62,547 nucleotides of DNA from Deltaproteobacteria bacterium (GCA_030688735.1 JAUYJC010000602.1:1-62547); one strand, 5' to 3'; shown: positions 42,788 through 52,935, numbered from the stretch's first letter. Notes: a model not told the origin generated them from the letters alone. Translations and numbers: made by a program.

Positions 42788-43174
42788 TTACCATTTCAGA
42801 GCACGCGCCTTTTTGATGTGCGCCTGGTAGTAGCTCATTCCGATGTTACGGACGCGCACAACTCTACCCATCCGCTGCACCTGCGAGCGAAAGGCCCTGC
42901 ACCGCAAGAAGCGGCGGATGAACTCGGCAGCTTCGTCAAAAGCGACGTCAAGATACACCAGGCAGTATCCCCGGTGGCACAGGTCGGCTTTGTAAAAATC
43001 GTGATCGCGGGTGAAGAAGGTTTGGCGGCGCAAAGTGTGTAAGAGCGGAATAATCTCACCGCGGTCTTTCATTCCCGCTCGTCCGAGATCTCCGCCAATA
43101 CTTCGAAAACGAACCTTCCACGATCGGAGTAGTAGGCGTTGCGTAGCGACGATGTTCTCATCAAGGATATTCAC
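42788..43174 (-). CDS. PIN-like toxin, DUF5615 family
   Basis: Putative RNase toxin of a type II system, 128 residues. DUF5615 proteins have a PIN-like (Mut7-C) fold; the acidic residues D5 (ILDEN), D57 and D59 (TRDHDFY) match that pattern, and the C-terminus is basic. GTG at 43172-43174 overlaps the antitoxin stop by four bases. The frame stays open upstream inside the antitoxin gene, which is not coding there. The protein is somewhat longer than the ~115 typical. Confidence 0.82.
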   Translation of the reverse strand: MNILDENIVATQRLLLRSWKVRFRSIGGDLGRAGMKDRGEIIPLLHTLRRQTFFTRDHDFYKADLCHRGYCLVYLDVAFDEAAEFIRRFLRCRAFRSQVQRMGRVVRVRNIGMSYYQAHIKKARALKW

Positions 43175-43425
43175 GCCGCGCGCCGTGGCTTGTCGCTCTT
43201 TTCGGTTAGAGCCTTTGAAGCTAAAGCGATCGCTTCGGCGATAGCCGCGTGACTCAGGCGGCCATCGAATTCGGTAGAGATGCGATCCCAATTGTAGCCT
43301 TTGGCGAGCATCGCCAGAACATCTTTGACAAAGATGCGTGTGCCTTTGAACGTCAACTGCCCACCACAAATCTCGGGGTCAGCAACTACATACCGTCCGA
43401 GTTCTTTGCGTTTACGTGCTTTCAT
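43171..43425 (-). CDS. DUF433 antitoxin
   Basis: 84-residue partner of the DUF5615 toxin. DUF433 folds as a small winged-helix/VapB-like DNA-binding antitoxin; PEICGGQLTFKGTRIFVKDV and AMLAKGYNWDRISTEF are its hallmark segments. It would neutralise the toxin and repress their common promoter. Gene order antitoxin-toxin with GTGA overlap is standard. A weak GGAG precedes ATG 43425. Confidence 0.9.
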   Translation of the reverse strand: MKARKRKELGRYVVADPEICGGQLTFKGTRIFVKDVLAMLAKGYNWDRISTEFDGRLSHAAIAEAIALASKALTEKSDKPRRAA

Positions 43426-43491
43426 AGCGTGCTCCGGGTCTGTCCGATGTATCGAATCTTCGCATACTCTATTGGGCTAGGCAAATCGAGA

Positions 43492-43725
43492 GTGATGGCA
43501 ATTTGCTCTGAAATTCCGCCACCGAGGACTCAAAAAATTCCGCCAACAATGGCGCGCCAACTCGACTTTAAGAGACCAAAGGAGCGGCCGGAAAGAGCGA
43601 ACCGGCCTCGGACCCCCTATCTCGGGCAAAACACTATCCAATGAGAGTGTCTTATCTCAACTTCATCCCGATTTGCGGGTAGGGCTCGACAACTGCCCCC
43701 CGATTGCGGTATGAGGCTTTTGAAA
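43492..43725. repeat. Direct repeat R2, left copy (uninterrupted)
   Basis: 234 bp that recur at 45500-45647 and 45813-45905. The first 149 bp match with about a dozen differences, the remainder with a similar density. The two copies enclose the J-domain-like gene and R1 right. Words in the repeat (TTCCGCCACCGAGGACTC, GATTTGCGGGTAGGGCT) match no element I know. Confidence 0.8.
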
Positions 43726-43742
43726 TACCTGGCTGTTGGACA

Positions 43743-43813
43743 GATCGAAGGTAATCTCTTTTATTTCTTTTCTGGCAGGCTCGCATTGAGGCGGGGCCTG
43801 GGATTGTTCCCAT
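43743..43813. repeat. Direct repeat R1, right copy
   Basis: Partner of 42684-42754 at 86% identity. It directly follows R2 left, so the two repeat pairs interlock (R1, R2, R1, R2). The following 200 bp to the J-domain-like gene are AT-rich and repeat the word CCCCGCAGCTTGCTGCGGGG (43914-43933), a short hairpin just downstream of the gene's stop. Confidence 0.75.
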
Positions 43814-44013
43814 AGAGACAGGTGTTAAAGATTCTTTTTAATTTAATCTCTCGGGGTCAATTCCCCGCAGCTGGCTGCGCTTGGGATTCTCCGAGTCTTT
43901 TGGATTTTGATACCCCGCAGCTTGCTGCGGGGTAGTTCATTGACATCTTTATCTTGTCCACAAAAGTACTACTTGACAGGAAAGATATAGGAGGTCCCGT
44001 TTCTAACTCCGCG

Positions 44014-45207
44014 TCAGAAGGGAAAGTCTCTCAAGTCCCATTTCATGGCGCGCTGCTCCTCGCGATAGGACCGGAGTATCGCCTTTAGCGTTTCAAGCCC
44101 ATCCTTGGACTGGAGGTCACGAATGCTCGCTTCCATGCTGGCGTTGACCTCGTCCATTGCGCGGGCTTCGGCGGGCCCGTTGGTCCGTATAGTGGCACCG
44201 AACGGCCCGTCGATAACGGCGATGGGCTGGTATCGCGGCTGGTACGGGAGTTCGTGAAGTTCCCGTTCTAGGTCTTGAACCTGTTCTTTCAGCGTCTGAT
44301 TGTAGATGGCCAGTTTCTCGTCCGTCAGACGTTCGATGTCGCCTTCTTCACGCTGAATCCATGCCATCTCAAGCCGAAGCAACGTGTGCATGTCGTTGTT
44401 GCGGTAGGCAACGGTGAGTTCCTGCATGAGGACTTCTTTTTGCCCCCTGCGCGCGGCATCGAGTTCCAGATCGGGATGCAGGACCTTGGCAAGCTGCTTG
44501 TAGACTCTCGCAATCGTCTTTTTACGGAGTTCCTCGGCCTGTCTCTCGCGTTCTTCCTTTTCCATCTGGCGTTGAGTCTTGCGGCGCGGCTGGCTGGACG
44601 ACTGCCATTTTTCTTCGCTCTGCCGGAAACGATTCGCCATTTCGGCGGCCTTGGCGGCCATGGTCTCCTCGCTCATTCCGGGCTTGATGTCTGAAAGGTC
44701 GATCTCGATGCCAAGATCGCTAAACACCGTTTCGATTTGCTGGCGCGCCTTCTCGATCTCCTCGCGTTCAAACTCCTCGAAGCCGCGTCCGTGGACGCGC
44801 TCAAACAGCGCCCGAAGGTCACCGTCCGATAATGAGCCCTCCTCGGAAAAGATTCCTTTCAGCTGGTTTGCGATGACCTGGCGCAGCGTTGAACGCGCGC
44901 TTTTCGCCTTCACTCGCTTATCGTCCAGGAAGGCCGCGAGCGCCCGCGCGAGTTCCTTACGCAATTCCGTTTGACGCCGCAGTCGCGGATGAAGGTGTTC
45001 GCCGTAATAGGCAAGAGCATCGTCGAACAGCCGGGTCTCGCGCTCGATTTTCAACCGGAGCGTTTCGATCCTTGCGACCAGACGATTGAAAGTCTGCTGG
45101 GCCTTCGTCAGCGGCCGGCTGTGCCGCGAAACTAACGTTAGGCCCGCGGCCTCTGGTTCCTGGCGCCCCACGCTGTCCTCGAATAACGAAATCTGTTCGC
45201 TCGCCAT
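44014..45207 (-). CDS. J-domain-like coiled-coil protein
   Basis: 397 residues from ATG 45207, favoured because GGGAG lies six bases before it (ATG 45213 is too close). Most of the chain is charged helix and probable coiled coil (~36-110 and ~150-240). At 230-262 KKTIARVYKQLAKVLHPDLE looks like J-domain helix II with the HPD motif at 244-246, so it may stimulate an Hsp70. No dnaK is adjacent. The C-terminal ~100 residues have no similarity I recognise. It stands alone between direct repeats R2, as expected of accessory cargo. Confidence 0.75.
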   Translation of the reverse strand: MASEQISLFEDSVGRQEPEAAGLTLVSRHSRPLTKAQQTFNRLVARIETLRLKIERETRLFDDALAYYGEHLHPRLRRQTELRKELARALAAFLDDKRVKAKSARSTLRQVIANQLKGIFSEEGSLSDGDLRALFERVHGRGFEEFEREEIEKARQQIETVFSDLGIEIDLSDIKPGMSEETMAAKAAEMANRFRQSEEKWQSSSQPRRKTQRQMEKEERERQAEELRKKTIARVYKQLAKVLHPDLELDAARRGQKEVLMQELTVAYRNNDMHTLLRLEMAWIQREEGDIERLTDEKLAIYNQTLKEQVQDLERELHELPYQPRYQPIAVIDGPFGATIRTNGPAEARAMDEVNASMEASIRDLQSKDGLETLKAILRSYREEQRAMKWDLRDFPF

Positions 45208-45499
45208 CGCCATCTCCCATTCAGTTCAATCTGTTTGGATATCGTGCATCGCGCCGGGGCACAGGTGTGGTCGGGGAGTGTAAAGGGTTCCGCACACGAA
45301 ACATTCCTTCGCTGCGCTCAGCCAGTGTCAGTGGAGCGTATCTCATACCTAGGAATCAATAACCACGATTAGAACCCCGTGCTAATTAGGCCACATTTCG
45401 CGCGGCTCGAATTCAGCGCTAGTATAATTTGGCTCAGGACTACTTCTCTCTGAAATGAACCAAAAACGGGCCGCAGTGCCGAACACTGCCGACCACCAA
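45208..45499. other. Gene-free stretch upstream of the J-domain-like gene
   Basis: 292 bp with no supported gene. It should contain the leftward promoter of the J-domain-like gene; no clear -35/-10 pair was found. It ends where repeat R2 right begins. Confidence 0.4.
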
Positions 45500-45905
45500 G
45501 TGATAGGAATTTGCTTTGAAGTTCCGCCACCGAGGACTCAAAAAATTCCGCCAACAATGGCTCGCCAACTCGACTTTAAGAGCCCAAAGGCGCCGTCGGA
45601 AAGAGCGAACCGGCCTCGGACCCCTATCTCGAGCGAAACACTATCCAAAAGTATTTGAAATTCGGAAACGAAGAAGAGATCGGAAAAACCATGTTTCCCG
45701 CAAAGACGCGAAGTTCAGAGAATTGAAAAGACATTTTTAACTTTGCGCCTTGGCGCCTTGGCGGGATAAATTTTCCTGGAGTCGCTCTGTTCAACATTTC
45801 CTAGGTAAGTATCTATCCGATACGAGTGTCCTATGTCAACTTCACCCCGATTTGCGGGTAGGGCTGGGCACCTGCCCCCCGATTGCGGTATGAGGCTTTT
45901 AAAAT
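45500..45905. repeat. Direct repeat R2, right copy, split by an insertion
   Basis: Segments 45500-45647 and 45813-45905 together correspond to 43492-43725. They are separated by 165 bp absent from the left copy. The repeat ends 26 bp before the queE stop codon. Confidence 0.78.
45648..45812. mobile_element. Small inserted element within R2 right (family D palindrome)
   Basis: 165 bp present only in the right copy of R2. CTATCC occurs at both borders (45641-45646 and 45813-45818), consistent with target duplication. Inside, TCCCGCAAAGACGCGAAGTT faces AACTTTGCGCCTTGGCG and CCTTGGCGGGA, an imperfect palindrome of the same word family as 27930-27990. It has no open frame and resembles a miniature element. 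Confidence 0.55.
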
Positions 45906-45931
45906 TCTTGGGATACCGAGCGCAGCGAGGA

Positions 45932-46618
45932 TCAGGTTCCTCGTCGATTGCCGAACAAATCGATATGCAGCCGCGGGGTAAACCCGTAACCATGTTCTTT
46001 GCACAGCGCCACGATCCAACTCGCCTTACGCCGCAACGCCGCCGTCGTCGTCCCTTGCGCCATGACCATAACCCGCGCGGGGTCCACCCCGTCAAGCCGG
46101 TCGAGGAGATTGCGAATCTCCGTGAAATCTTGCCGCTGCTCCGCGACAAATTTTAGCTGGTAATCGTAGCCGTCTAGAAACTCTTGCATCACGCCGAAGT
46201 TCAGCCGCCGCGCTTCGTGCATCTTGGCGAATTTCCCCTTCTCTCTTTTCCAGGGTGTGGAATTGGCGAGCTTCGGGCTCATTGAAATCAAATCACAGGC
46301 GACCGGCTTAAAAATGGTCGACGCGGTTTCGATCGTGATATGAGCGCCGGTTCGTTTTAGTGCTTTCATCAGCTCCACGATCTCAGGGGCCAGCAGCGGC
46401 TCGCCGCCGGTGACTACGATATGCCGAGCCGGATACTTCTGAACCTCTCGCAGAATCTCTGCAACGCTCCGCTCCCGCCCTTGCGGCCGCCATGAGGTGT
46501 AGGGGGTATCGCACCAAACGCAGCGCAGGTTGCAACCGGAAGTCCGGATAAATACCGAAGGCATGCCGAGGAGCCGGCCTTCACCCTGGATGGAATAGAA
46601 GATTTCCGAAATGCGCAC
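45932..46618 (-). CDS. queE: 7-carboxy-7-deazaguanine synthase
   Basis: Radical SAM enzyme of queuosine synthesis, turning 6-carboxytetrahydropterin into 7-carboxy-7-deazaguanine. 228 residues from GTG 46618, where the conserved start RISEIFYSIQGEG begins. The SAM-cluster cysteines are C29, C33, C36 (SGCNLRCVWCDT) and VVTGGEPLL follows. The frame upstream is open but Cys-rich and unconserved. GTP cyclohydrolase (folE, 31.9 kb) feeds the same pathway; queD and queC are not in the window. Confidence 0.93.
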   Translation of the reverse strand: MRISEIFYSIQGEGRLLGMPSVFIRTSGCNLRCVWCDTPYTSWRPQGRERSVAEILREVQKYPARHIVVTGGEPLLAPEIVELMKALKRTGAHITIETASTIFKPVACDLISMSPKLANSTPWKREKGKFAKMHEARRLNFGVMQEFLDGYDYQLKFVAEQRQDFTEIRNLLDRLDGVDPARVMVMAQGTTTAALRRKASWIVALCKEHGYGFTPRLHIDLFGNRRGT

Positions 46619-46670
46619 GCTAGGACAGTAACAAAGACATCGGCCGCACGAAAGCGTGCTGCGGGGGGTT

Positions 46671-46748
46671 CCATGTTCAAAGTTCAACGTTCATAGTTCC
46701 GGGTTTGAATCCGAAAACCTTGAACCTGGAACATTGAACTTTGAACCG
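46671..46748. repeat. Family B repeat (GTTCAAAGTTCAACGTTC words), copy 2
   Basis: Left arm words ATGTTCAAAGTTCAACGTTC face right arm CTTGAACCTGGAACATTGAACTTTGAAC, making an imperfect hairpin. It lies in the queE upstream region. The rest of the gap to 46976 (46749-46976) shows no gene and no clear promoter. Confidence 0.65.
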
Positions 46749-46976
46749 GCGCGGTTACGCGCGGGACTTTGAACCCACGGTAAATTTGTTCTCTCCATAA
46801 CCAATTGATTGTCGTGTTTTCCAAAAGGTGGGCCATCGTTGATTTTTCAAACAAATTCGCGAGAACAAATTCACCCTGCTTTGAACCCCTTATGTTTGAT
46901 TCACCTGTTTCGTATGTTAGATGTTAAAGGTTGGCGCAGCGGAAGGACTGCCGCGCCACTACCAAGGATGATCCTC

Positions 46977-47219
46977 ATGACCGCGAACAAGGAAGCATTG
47001 CTCGCCGAAGAGCGTAAGCTGCGCAGGTTGCGCCGGGCGATGGATGTCACCGCGACGCTGCTCCGGCAGGTGGATCTCTCGCTGGAGGAAGCGCAAGACG
47101 TCGTGAGCCACGCCAAGCAGACCGCCCTACAGCTCTTTCCCGATAAAGAAGAGACCTTCGATTTGATCTACGGCCCGCGCTTCCGCCGGATTCTCGTGGA
47201 AAAATACCAGCTTCAGTAA
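46977..47219 (+). CDS. Small unknown helical protein upstream of uvrA
   Basis: 80 residues from ATG 46977 (AAGGA eight bases upstream; ATG 46968 is possible). The sequence is charged and helical (EERKLRRLRRAMDVTATLL, DLSLEEAQDVV), with no cysteine pair, signal or membrane segment. I do not recognise it. Its stop is nine bases before the uvrA start, so it is probably co-transcribed with uvrA. Confidence 0.7.
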   Translation: MTANKEALLAEERKLRRLRRAMDVTATLLRQVDLSLEEAQDVVSHAKQTALQLFPDKEETFDLIYGPRFRRILVEKYQLQ

Positions 47220-47228
47220 ATCGCCGCG

Positions 47229-50200
47229 ATGAGCAACGCATTCATCGATATCAAGGGCGCCAAGCAGAACAACCTCAAGAATCTGGATTTGCAGATTCCG
47301 CTCAACGCGCTCACGGTGATCACCGGCGTGAGCGGCTCGGGAAAATCGACCCTAGCTTTCGACATTCTCTACGCCGAAGGCCAACGCCGCTATGTCGAAA
47401 GCTTCTCCGCCTACGCCCGCCAGTTCCTCGACCGCATGGACAAGCCCGACGTGGAATCGATCGAGGGGCTGCCGCCGACCATCGCCATCGACCAGAGCCG
47501 GCCGGTGAAGACTTCGCGCTCCACGGTCGGCACCATGACCGAGCTGCACGACCACTTCAAGCTGCTCTTTTCCAAGATCGCCGTGCTTCACTGCCGCGGT
47601 TGCGACCGCGTGGTGGAGCGCGACACCGCCCAGTCGGTCTTCAAAAAATTATCGACGCTGGCGGAAGGAACACCGGTCATCCTGACCTTTGCGCTGGCGC
47701 CCTCGGCGCTGCCCTGGGAAGAAATGAAGTCGGGCTTGCAGCGCGCCGGCTTTCACCGCCTGCTCTGCGGCCAAACCTTGCGCGAGCTGGAAGAGCTCAA
47801 TGAAAATCCAGCCGGCGGTGAAGCGCTGCAAGTCGTCGCCGACCGCTTTGCCTACCGGGCGCAAAACCGCAAGCGCATCTCGGATTCGTTGGAACAGGCG
47901 TTTCACTATGGCAAGGGAAAATTGAATCTCTTCCTGCCGCAGGAAGATTGGCGCCGCGAGCCGTTCAGCAACCACCTCCATTGCCCGCACTGCGATATCT
48001 CATACCGCGACCCGACAGCCAATCTCTTTTCTTTCAACAGTCCGCTCGGCGCGTGCGAGACCTGCCGCGGCTTTGGCCGGGTAATCGACATCGATCTCGA
48101 TCTGGTCGTTCCCGACCCCGGCAAATCACTTAGCGACGGCGCCATCAAGCCGTGGATCCATCGGGCGCGGCGCATGCGCCGCCTGCTCGATTTCTGCGAG
48201 CGCAAGAAAGTTCCGACGAACAAGCCCTACGGCGAACTGACGGAGAAGCAGAAGCAGCTCATCGTCAACGGCGGGGGCGAGTTCAAAGGCATCCGCGGCT
48301 GGTTCCGCCGTCTCGAACGGCGAAGTTACCGCATGCACGTGCGCGTGATGCTGGCGCGCTACCGCGCCTATCTGCTCTGCCCGGTGTGCCAGGGAAGCCG
48401 CCTCAAACCGGACCCGCTCCTTTATCGCATCGACGGCAAGAACATCGCTGAGATCAACGCCATGAGCGTGGGCGAGGCCCAGCGTTTTTTCGATGCGCTC
48501 AAGCCGGCGGGCGCCGCGGATCAAGTGGCGCGCCTGATCCTCGACGAGATTCGCCGCCGCCTCGGCTATCTGGTCGGCGTCGGACTCGAATACCTCACGC
48601 TGGACCGCCAGTCGCGCACCCTCTCCGGCGGCGAACTCGAGCGCGTCGATCTCACCACCGCCATCGGCTCGTCCCTGGTCAACACGCTCTATGTGCTCGA
48701 CGAGCCTTCCATCGGCCTGCACCCGCGCGACAGCCGGCGGTTGGTGGAAATTCTTCATCGCCTGCGCGCCAATCAAAATACCGTGGTCGTCGTCGAGCAT
48801 GATCCCGAAATCATCAAGGAGAGCGATTACATCATCGACCTCGGACCCAAGGCCGGTGAGCAGGGCGGGCAGATAATGTTCGCCGGCACCTACGACGCGC
48901 TGCTCACAGATGAGCGATCGCTCACCGCTGCTTACTTGAGCCGGCGCAGGGCGATTCCGTTCCCCAGCCGCAACCGCAAGCCGTTCTTGCAGCGCTCGAT
49001 CAAGATCAAGGGAGCCCGGGCCAACAATCTCAAAAATATCGACGTGGAGATTCCCCTCGGTATCTTCGTTTGCATTACCGGCGTTTCCGGCTCGGGAAAA
49101 TCCAGCCTGGTCGACGAGGTTATCCATCGCAACTTAAAAAAACTCAAAGAGGCGCCCACCGCCAACATCGTCGATTGCGCCGCCATCGAGGGGGCGGACA
49201 AGATTTCCGAGATCGTCCTGGTCGATCAGTCGCCGGTGGGCACCACGCCGCGCTCGAATCCGGCGACTTATATGAAAGCCTTCGACGCGGTTCGCCGGCT
49301 CTTCGCCGCCGCCGATCTGTCGCGCCTGCGCGGCTACGCCCCGGCGACTTTTTCTTTCAACGTGGAGGGCGGGCGCTGCGAGACCTGCCGCGGCGAAGGT
49401 TTTGAAAAGGTCGAGATGCAGTTTCTTTCCGACGTTTACACTTCCTGCCCGGAATGCCACGGCAGCCGCTACCGCGAGGAAATCCTGGAAGTCACCTACC
49501 GCGGTCGAAACATCCGGCAGGTTTTGGATCTGACGGTCACCGAAGCTTTGGAGTTCTTCAAAGACAGCGCGGAAATCAGGCAAGCTCTCTACCCGCTGCG
49601 CGCCGTCGGGCTGGAATATGTCCGTTTGGGGCAACCGCTTACGACGCTTTCGGGCGGCGAGTCGCAGCGGCTCAAATTGGCCGCGCACATGGCGCGAGCG
49701 AAGAAATCCGGCACGCTATTTATTTTTGACGAGCCGACCACCGGCCTGCACTTCCACGACATCGAAAGACTGCTGCGGGCTTTCAACGAGCTGATCGACC
49801 AGGGCCACTCCATCGTCGTCATCGAACATAACATGGAAGTGGTGAAATGCGCCGACCATATCATCGATCTAGGGCCGGAAGGCGGCGACGGCGGCGGCGA
49901 GATCATCGCGATCGGTACGCCCGATCAGATTGCGGAAGTCGACCGCTCTCACACGGGCGTTTACCTGCGGCCGTATCTCGACAAACAGACCTCATCCCCC
50001 TTCACCCCTGCCCTAGAGAGAAGTTCAAGGGTTCAAGAGTTCAAGGGTTCAAGGGTGGAAGACAACGCGATTACGATCGTCGGCGCCAAGGAGCATAACC
50101 TCAAGAACATCAGCCTGAACATCCCGCGCGACCGCTTCGTGGTCATCACCGGCTTGAGCGGCTCCGGCAAATCGTCGCTCGCCTTCGACATCATTTATGC

Positions 50201-52934
50201 CGAGGGGCAGCGGCGCTATATCGACAGTCTGTCCGCCTATGCGCGCCAGTTTCTCCAGATCATGGCGCGGCCCAACGTCGACCTGCTGGCCGGCATTCCG
50301 CCCACCGTCGCCATCGAGCAGCGCTTGAGCCAAGGTGGGCGAAACTCGACGGTAGCGACGGTCACCGAGATCTATCATTATCTCCGTTTGCTCTATTCCA
50401 AGGTCGGCAAGCAACATTGCGTTAAGTGCGGCCGGCAGATTCGCTCGCTCACGCGCAGCCAAATCCTCGACCGCATCGGCCGCGGCTTTCGCGGCAAAGA
50501 GGTCATGGTCTTGAGCCCCATCGTGCGCGGGCGCAAAGGGTTTCACAAAGAAGTCATCGACGGGGCCCGCCGCCTCGGCTACCGCCGCGCCCGCATCGAC
50601 GGCGAGGCGGTCGACCTCCGATCTCCCGCACTGTTCAACGGGCTCGAACGGTATAAAGAGCACGACATCGACATCGTCATCGGCAAGGCCAAGGCTGGCG
50701 GCCGCGAAGTCGAATTGATGGTCGATCGGGGACTACGCCTGGGCAACGGCGTCATTCATCTGATCACCGAAGGCGGCGAACAGATTTTCAACCGGCGGCT
50801 CTTCTGCCTCCCCTGCGGCATCGGCTACGAGCCGTTGGACCCGCGGCTTTTTTCGTTCAACAGCCGCCAGGGTGCTTGCGCGCAGTGCGGTGGCATGGGC
50901 TTTCAGTGGGATTTCGCTCCCGAACTGATCTTCGCCGATCCGCGCAAGTCCGTTCGCGCTTCCCTCACCGCCATCGCTGATTCCTTCAGCGCCAACGCGG
51001 CGCACTTGCAGCGCGCCGTGCAACGGCTGCTCAAGGAATTGGCAAGCCACATCGATCCCGACAAATCCTTTGGCCGGCTGGCGAAAAAAACCCGCGAAGA
51101 AATTCTCAACGGCGGCAGCGGGCCTGCCCGCCGCCAGGCAGGCGGCCGGGCGGCTTTCGGCGGCGTGATTCCCTATTTAAGAGAGATCTGGAAAGACGGC
51201 GCAGACGAAGCGAACAACGAGCTATCCGCATTGCTCAACGAGTCTCCTTGCGGAACCTGCCAGGGCCGCAGGCTCAACTCGCGGGCGCAGGCCGTGCGCG
51301 TCGACGGTAAAAGCATCTGGCAGGTCACGGCGCTGTCGGTGGAGGAAGCGAAAGAGTACTTCGACGCGCTGAACCTCGGGCAAGGTAAAGATGGCAATGC
51401 CGAGCGCGACCGCGCCGTGGCCGAAAAAATTACCAGGGAAATCCAGCAGCGGTTGAACTTCCTCTCGGAAGTGGGCTTGCCCTATCTCACGCTCGACCGG
51501 CGCGCCGACACCCTTTCCGGCGGCGAGGCCCAGCGCATCCGCCTGGCGGCGCAACTCGGCTCCAACCTGCGCGGCGTCTGCTACATTCTCGACGAGCCCA
51601 CCATCGGTCTTCACCCGCGCGACAACGCCATGCTGCTAGGCACGCTCAAACGGCTCCGAAAGGTCGGCAACAGCGTGCTGGTCGTCGAGCATGACGAGGC
51701 AACCATCGAAGCGGCGGACTTGATCGTCGATCTGGGGCCGGGCGCGGGAGTTAACGGCGGCCATGTGGTCGCCATCGGCTCGCCGGCGGAGATCAGGAAC
51801 AACCCGGACTCGCTCACGGGCGCGTTTCTCCGCGCCGAGAAAAAACGGCTCGGGCCGCTACGGGAATTCAAGAAGTCACACTGGCTCACCATCCGCGGCG
51901 CCAAGGCGAATAATTTAAAAAATCTCGACGTGCGCCTGCCGCTCGGCATGTGGACTTGCATCACGGGCATTTCGGGATCGGGCAAGAGCACGCTGGTGAA
52001 GGAAGTCTTATACAAGGGCCTTAAAATGAAGCTCGGCCAGTTCGCCGGACGACCGGGCGTTCACAAAGAGATCGCCGGCTGGCAGTCCCTCACTCGCGTC
52101 GTCGAAGTCGATCAAACGCCGATCGGCAAAACGCCGCGCTCGGTGCCCGCCTCCTATGTCGGCCTGCTCGACGAGATCCGCAAGATCTATACGCTGACAC
52201 CCGAGGCGCGGCTACGCGGCTACACGCCGAGCCGTTTTTCGTTCAACGTCAAGGGGGGCCGCTGCGAAGAGTGCGCGGGCCAGGGAAAAATCCGCAAAGA
52301 AATGAATTTCCTTCCGGACGTCTTCATCGACTGCGACGCCTGCGACGGCGCGCGTTTCAACGAAGAAACGCTGAGCGTTCGTTACAACGACAAGAGCATC
52401 GCCGACGTTTTTCGCATGACCGTGGCAGAGGCCGTGCCGTTCTTTCACGCTTTTCCGAAGCTCGCCCGCCCGCTCAAGATCCTCGACGACATCGGCATGG
52501 GCTACATCACCCTCGGCCAGGCGAGCAACACGCTTTCCGGCGGCGAAGCGCAGAGGATCAAGCTCGCCTACGAACTTGGAAAAGAATCCCACGGCAAAAC
52601 GCTTTACGTCCTGGATGAGCCCACCACGGGGCTCCATTTCGCCGACGTGGAAAAACTCATCCATATACTCCACCGCCTGGTCGAGATGGGAAACAGCGTC
52701 GTCACCATCGAGCATAATCTCGACATCATCAAAGAGGCCGACTATCTCGTCGACTTAGGGCCGGAGGGCGGCGAGCAAGGCGGCCGCCTGGTCGCCTGCG
52801 GATCGCCGCTGGAGATCATTCAAGACGGCAAGCAATCCTACACCGCCCGCTTCCTGCGCGATTATCTGAACGGCGGTGCGACGAAGCCGGAAACTGCACG
52901 GCGCAAACCTGCCCACACTGAGGTATCGGCGTAG
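47229..52934 (+). CDS. uvrA: Tandem double-length excinuclease UvrA
   Basis: Damage-recognition ATPase of nucleotide excision repair, here with two complete UvrA units in one chain of 1901 residues (normal ~950). Four Walker A motifs (near 33, 618, 975 and 1580, each G-SGSGKS), four LSGGE signatures and four DEP(S/T)-GLH Walker B motifs are present. Zinc modules recur: CPHC/CETC and CPVC in the first half, CLPC/CAQC and CGTC in the second, plus CETC-CPEC and CEEC-CDAC in the C-terminal ATPases. The first half spans ~1-925 and the second ~945-1901, so one chain could act as a built-in dimer. The linker (~931-943) is encoded by four 8-bp tandem units, and residues ~1298-1306 by a palindromic repeat. 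Confidence 0.95.
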   Translation: MSNAFIDIKGAKQNNLKNLDLQIPLNALTVITGVSGSGKSTLAFDILYAEGQRRYVESFSAYARQFLDRMDKPDVESIEGLPPTIAIDQSRPVKTSRSTVGTMTELHDHFKLLFSKIAVLHCRGCDRVVERDTAQSVFKKLSTLAEGTPVILTFALAPSALPWEEMKSGLQRAGFHRLLCGQTLRELEELNENPAGGEALQVVADRFAYRAQNRKRISDSLEQAFHYGKGKLNLFLPQEDWRREPFSNHLHCPHCDISYRDPTANLFSFNSPLGACETCRGFGRVIDIDLDLVVPDPGKSLSDGAIKPWIHRARRMRRLLDFCERKKVPTNKPYGELTEKQKQLIVNGGGEFKGIRGWFRRLERRSYRMHVRVMLARYRAYLLCPVCQGSRLKPDPLLYRIDGKNIAEINAMSVGEAQRFFDALKPAGAADQVARLILDEIRRRLGYLVGVGLEYLTLDRQSRTLSGGELERVDLTTAIGSSLVNTLYVLDEPSIGLHPRDSRRLVEILHRLRANQNTVVVVEHDPEIIKESDYIIDLGPKAGEQGGQIMFAGTYDALLTDERSLTAAYLSRRRAIPFPSRNRKPFLQRSIKIKGARANNLKNIDVEIPLGIFVCITGVSGSGKSSLVDEVIHRNLKKLKEAPTANIVDCAAIEGADKISEIVLVDQSPVGTTPRSNPATYMKAFDAVRRLFAAADLSRLRGYAPATFSFNVEGGRCETCRGEGFEKVEMQFLSDVYTSCPECHGSRYREEILEVTYRGRNIRQVLDLTVTEALEFFKDSAEIRQALYPLRAVGLEYVRLGQPLTTLSGGESQRLKLAAHMARAKKSGTLFIFDEPTTGLHFHDIERLLRAFNELIDQGHSIVVIEHNMEVVKCADHIIDLGPEGGDGGGEIIAIGTPDQIAEVDRSHTGVYLRPYLDKQTSSPFTPALERSSRVQEFKGSRVEDNAITIVGAKEHNLKNISLNIPRDRFVVITGLSGSGKSSLAFDIIYAEGQRRYIDSLSAYARQFLQIMARPNVDLLAGIPPTVAIEQRLSQGGRNSTVATVTEIYHYLRLLYSKVGKQHCVKCGRQIRSLTRSQILDRIGRGFRGKEVMVLSPIVRGRKGFHKEVIDGARRLGYRRARIDGEAVDLRSPALFNGLERYKEHDIDIVIGKAKAGGREVELMVDRGLRLGNGVIHLITEGGEQIFNRRLFCLPCGIGYEPLDPRLFSFNSRQGACAQCGGMGFQWDFAPELIFADPRKSVRASLTAIADSFSANAAHLQRAVQRLLKELASHIDPDKSFGRLAKKTREEILNGGSGPARRQAGGRAAFGGVIPYLREIWKDGADEANNELSALLNESPCGTCQGRRLNSRAQAVRVDGKSIWQVTALSVEEAKEYFDALNLGQGKDGNAERDRAVAEKITREIQQRLNFLSEVGLPYLTLDRRADTLSGGEAQRIRLAAQLGSNLRGVCYILDEPTIGLHPRDNAMLLGTLKRLRKVGNSVLVVEHDEATIEAADLIVDLGPGAGVNGGHVVAIGSPAEIRNNPDSLTGAFLRAEKKRLGPLREFKKSHWLTIRGAKANNLKNLDVRLPLGMWTCITGISGSGKSTLVKEVLYKGLKMKLGQFAGRPGVHKEIAGWQSLTRVVEVDQTPIGKTPRSVPASYVGLLDEIRKIYTLTPEARLRGYTPSRFSFNVKGGRCEECAGQGKIRKEMNFLPDVFIDCDACDGARFNEETLSVRYNDKSIADVFRMTVAEAVPFFHAFPKLARPLKILDDIGMGYITLGQASNTLSGGEAQRIKLAYELGKESHGKTLYVLDEPTTGLHFADVEKLIHILHRLVEMGNSVVTIEHNLDIIKEADYLVDLGPEGGEQGGRLVACGSPLEIIQDGKQSYTARFLRDYLNGGATKPETARRKPAHTEVSA
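50023..50054 (+). repeat. 8-bp tandem repeat in the uvrA linker
   Basis: Four consecutive GTTCAAGN units (N = G, A, G, G) lie in the linker between the two UvrA halves and encode VQEFKGSR. The unit length is not a multiple of three, so loss or gain of one unit would shift the frame. The word belongs to repeat family B. Confidence 0.85.
51122..51143. repeat. 22-bp palindromic repeat within uvrA
   Basis: GCCTGCC at the left and GGCAGGC at the right flank a GC-rich centre. It encodes PARRQAGG in the second half of UvrA, between conserved blocks, and looks like an in-frame insertion of a REP-like palindrome. Confidence 0.6.
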
Positions 52935-52935
52935 C

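Noticed and set aside
43495-43644. Shared reading frame in both R2 copies (PPPRTQKIPPTMARQLDF)
   Set aside because: The similarity follows from the DNA repeat; the frames lack starts with ribosome sites and differ in length.
50023-50054. Tandem units considered as a CRISPR-like array
   Set aside because: Units are 8 bp without spacers and are translated within uvrA.
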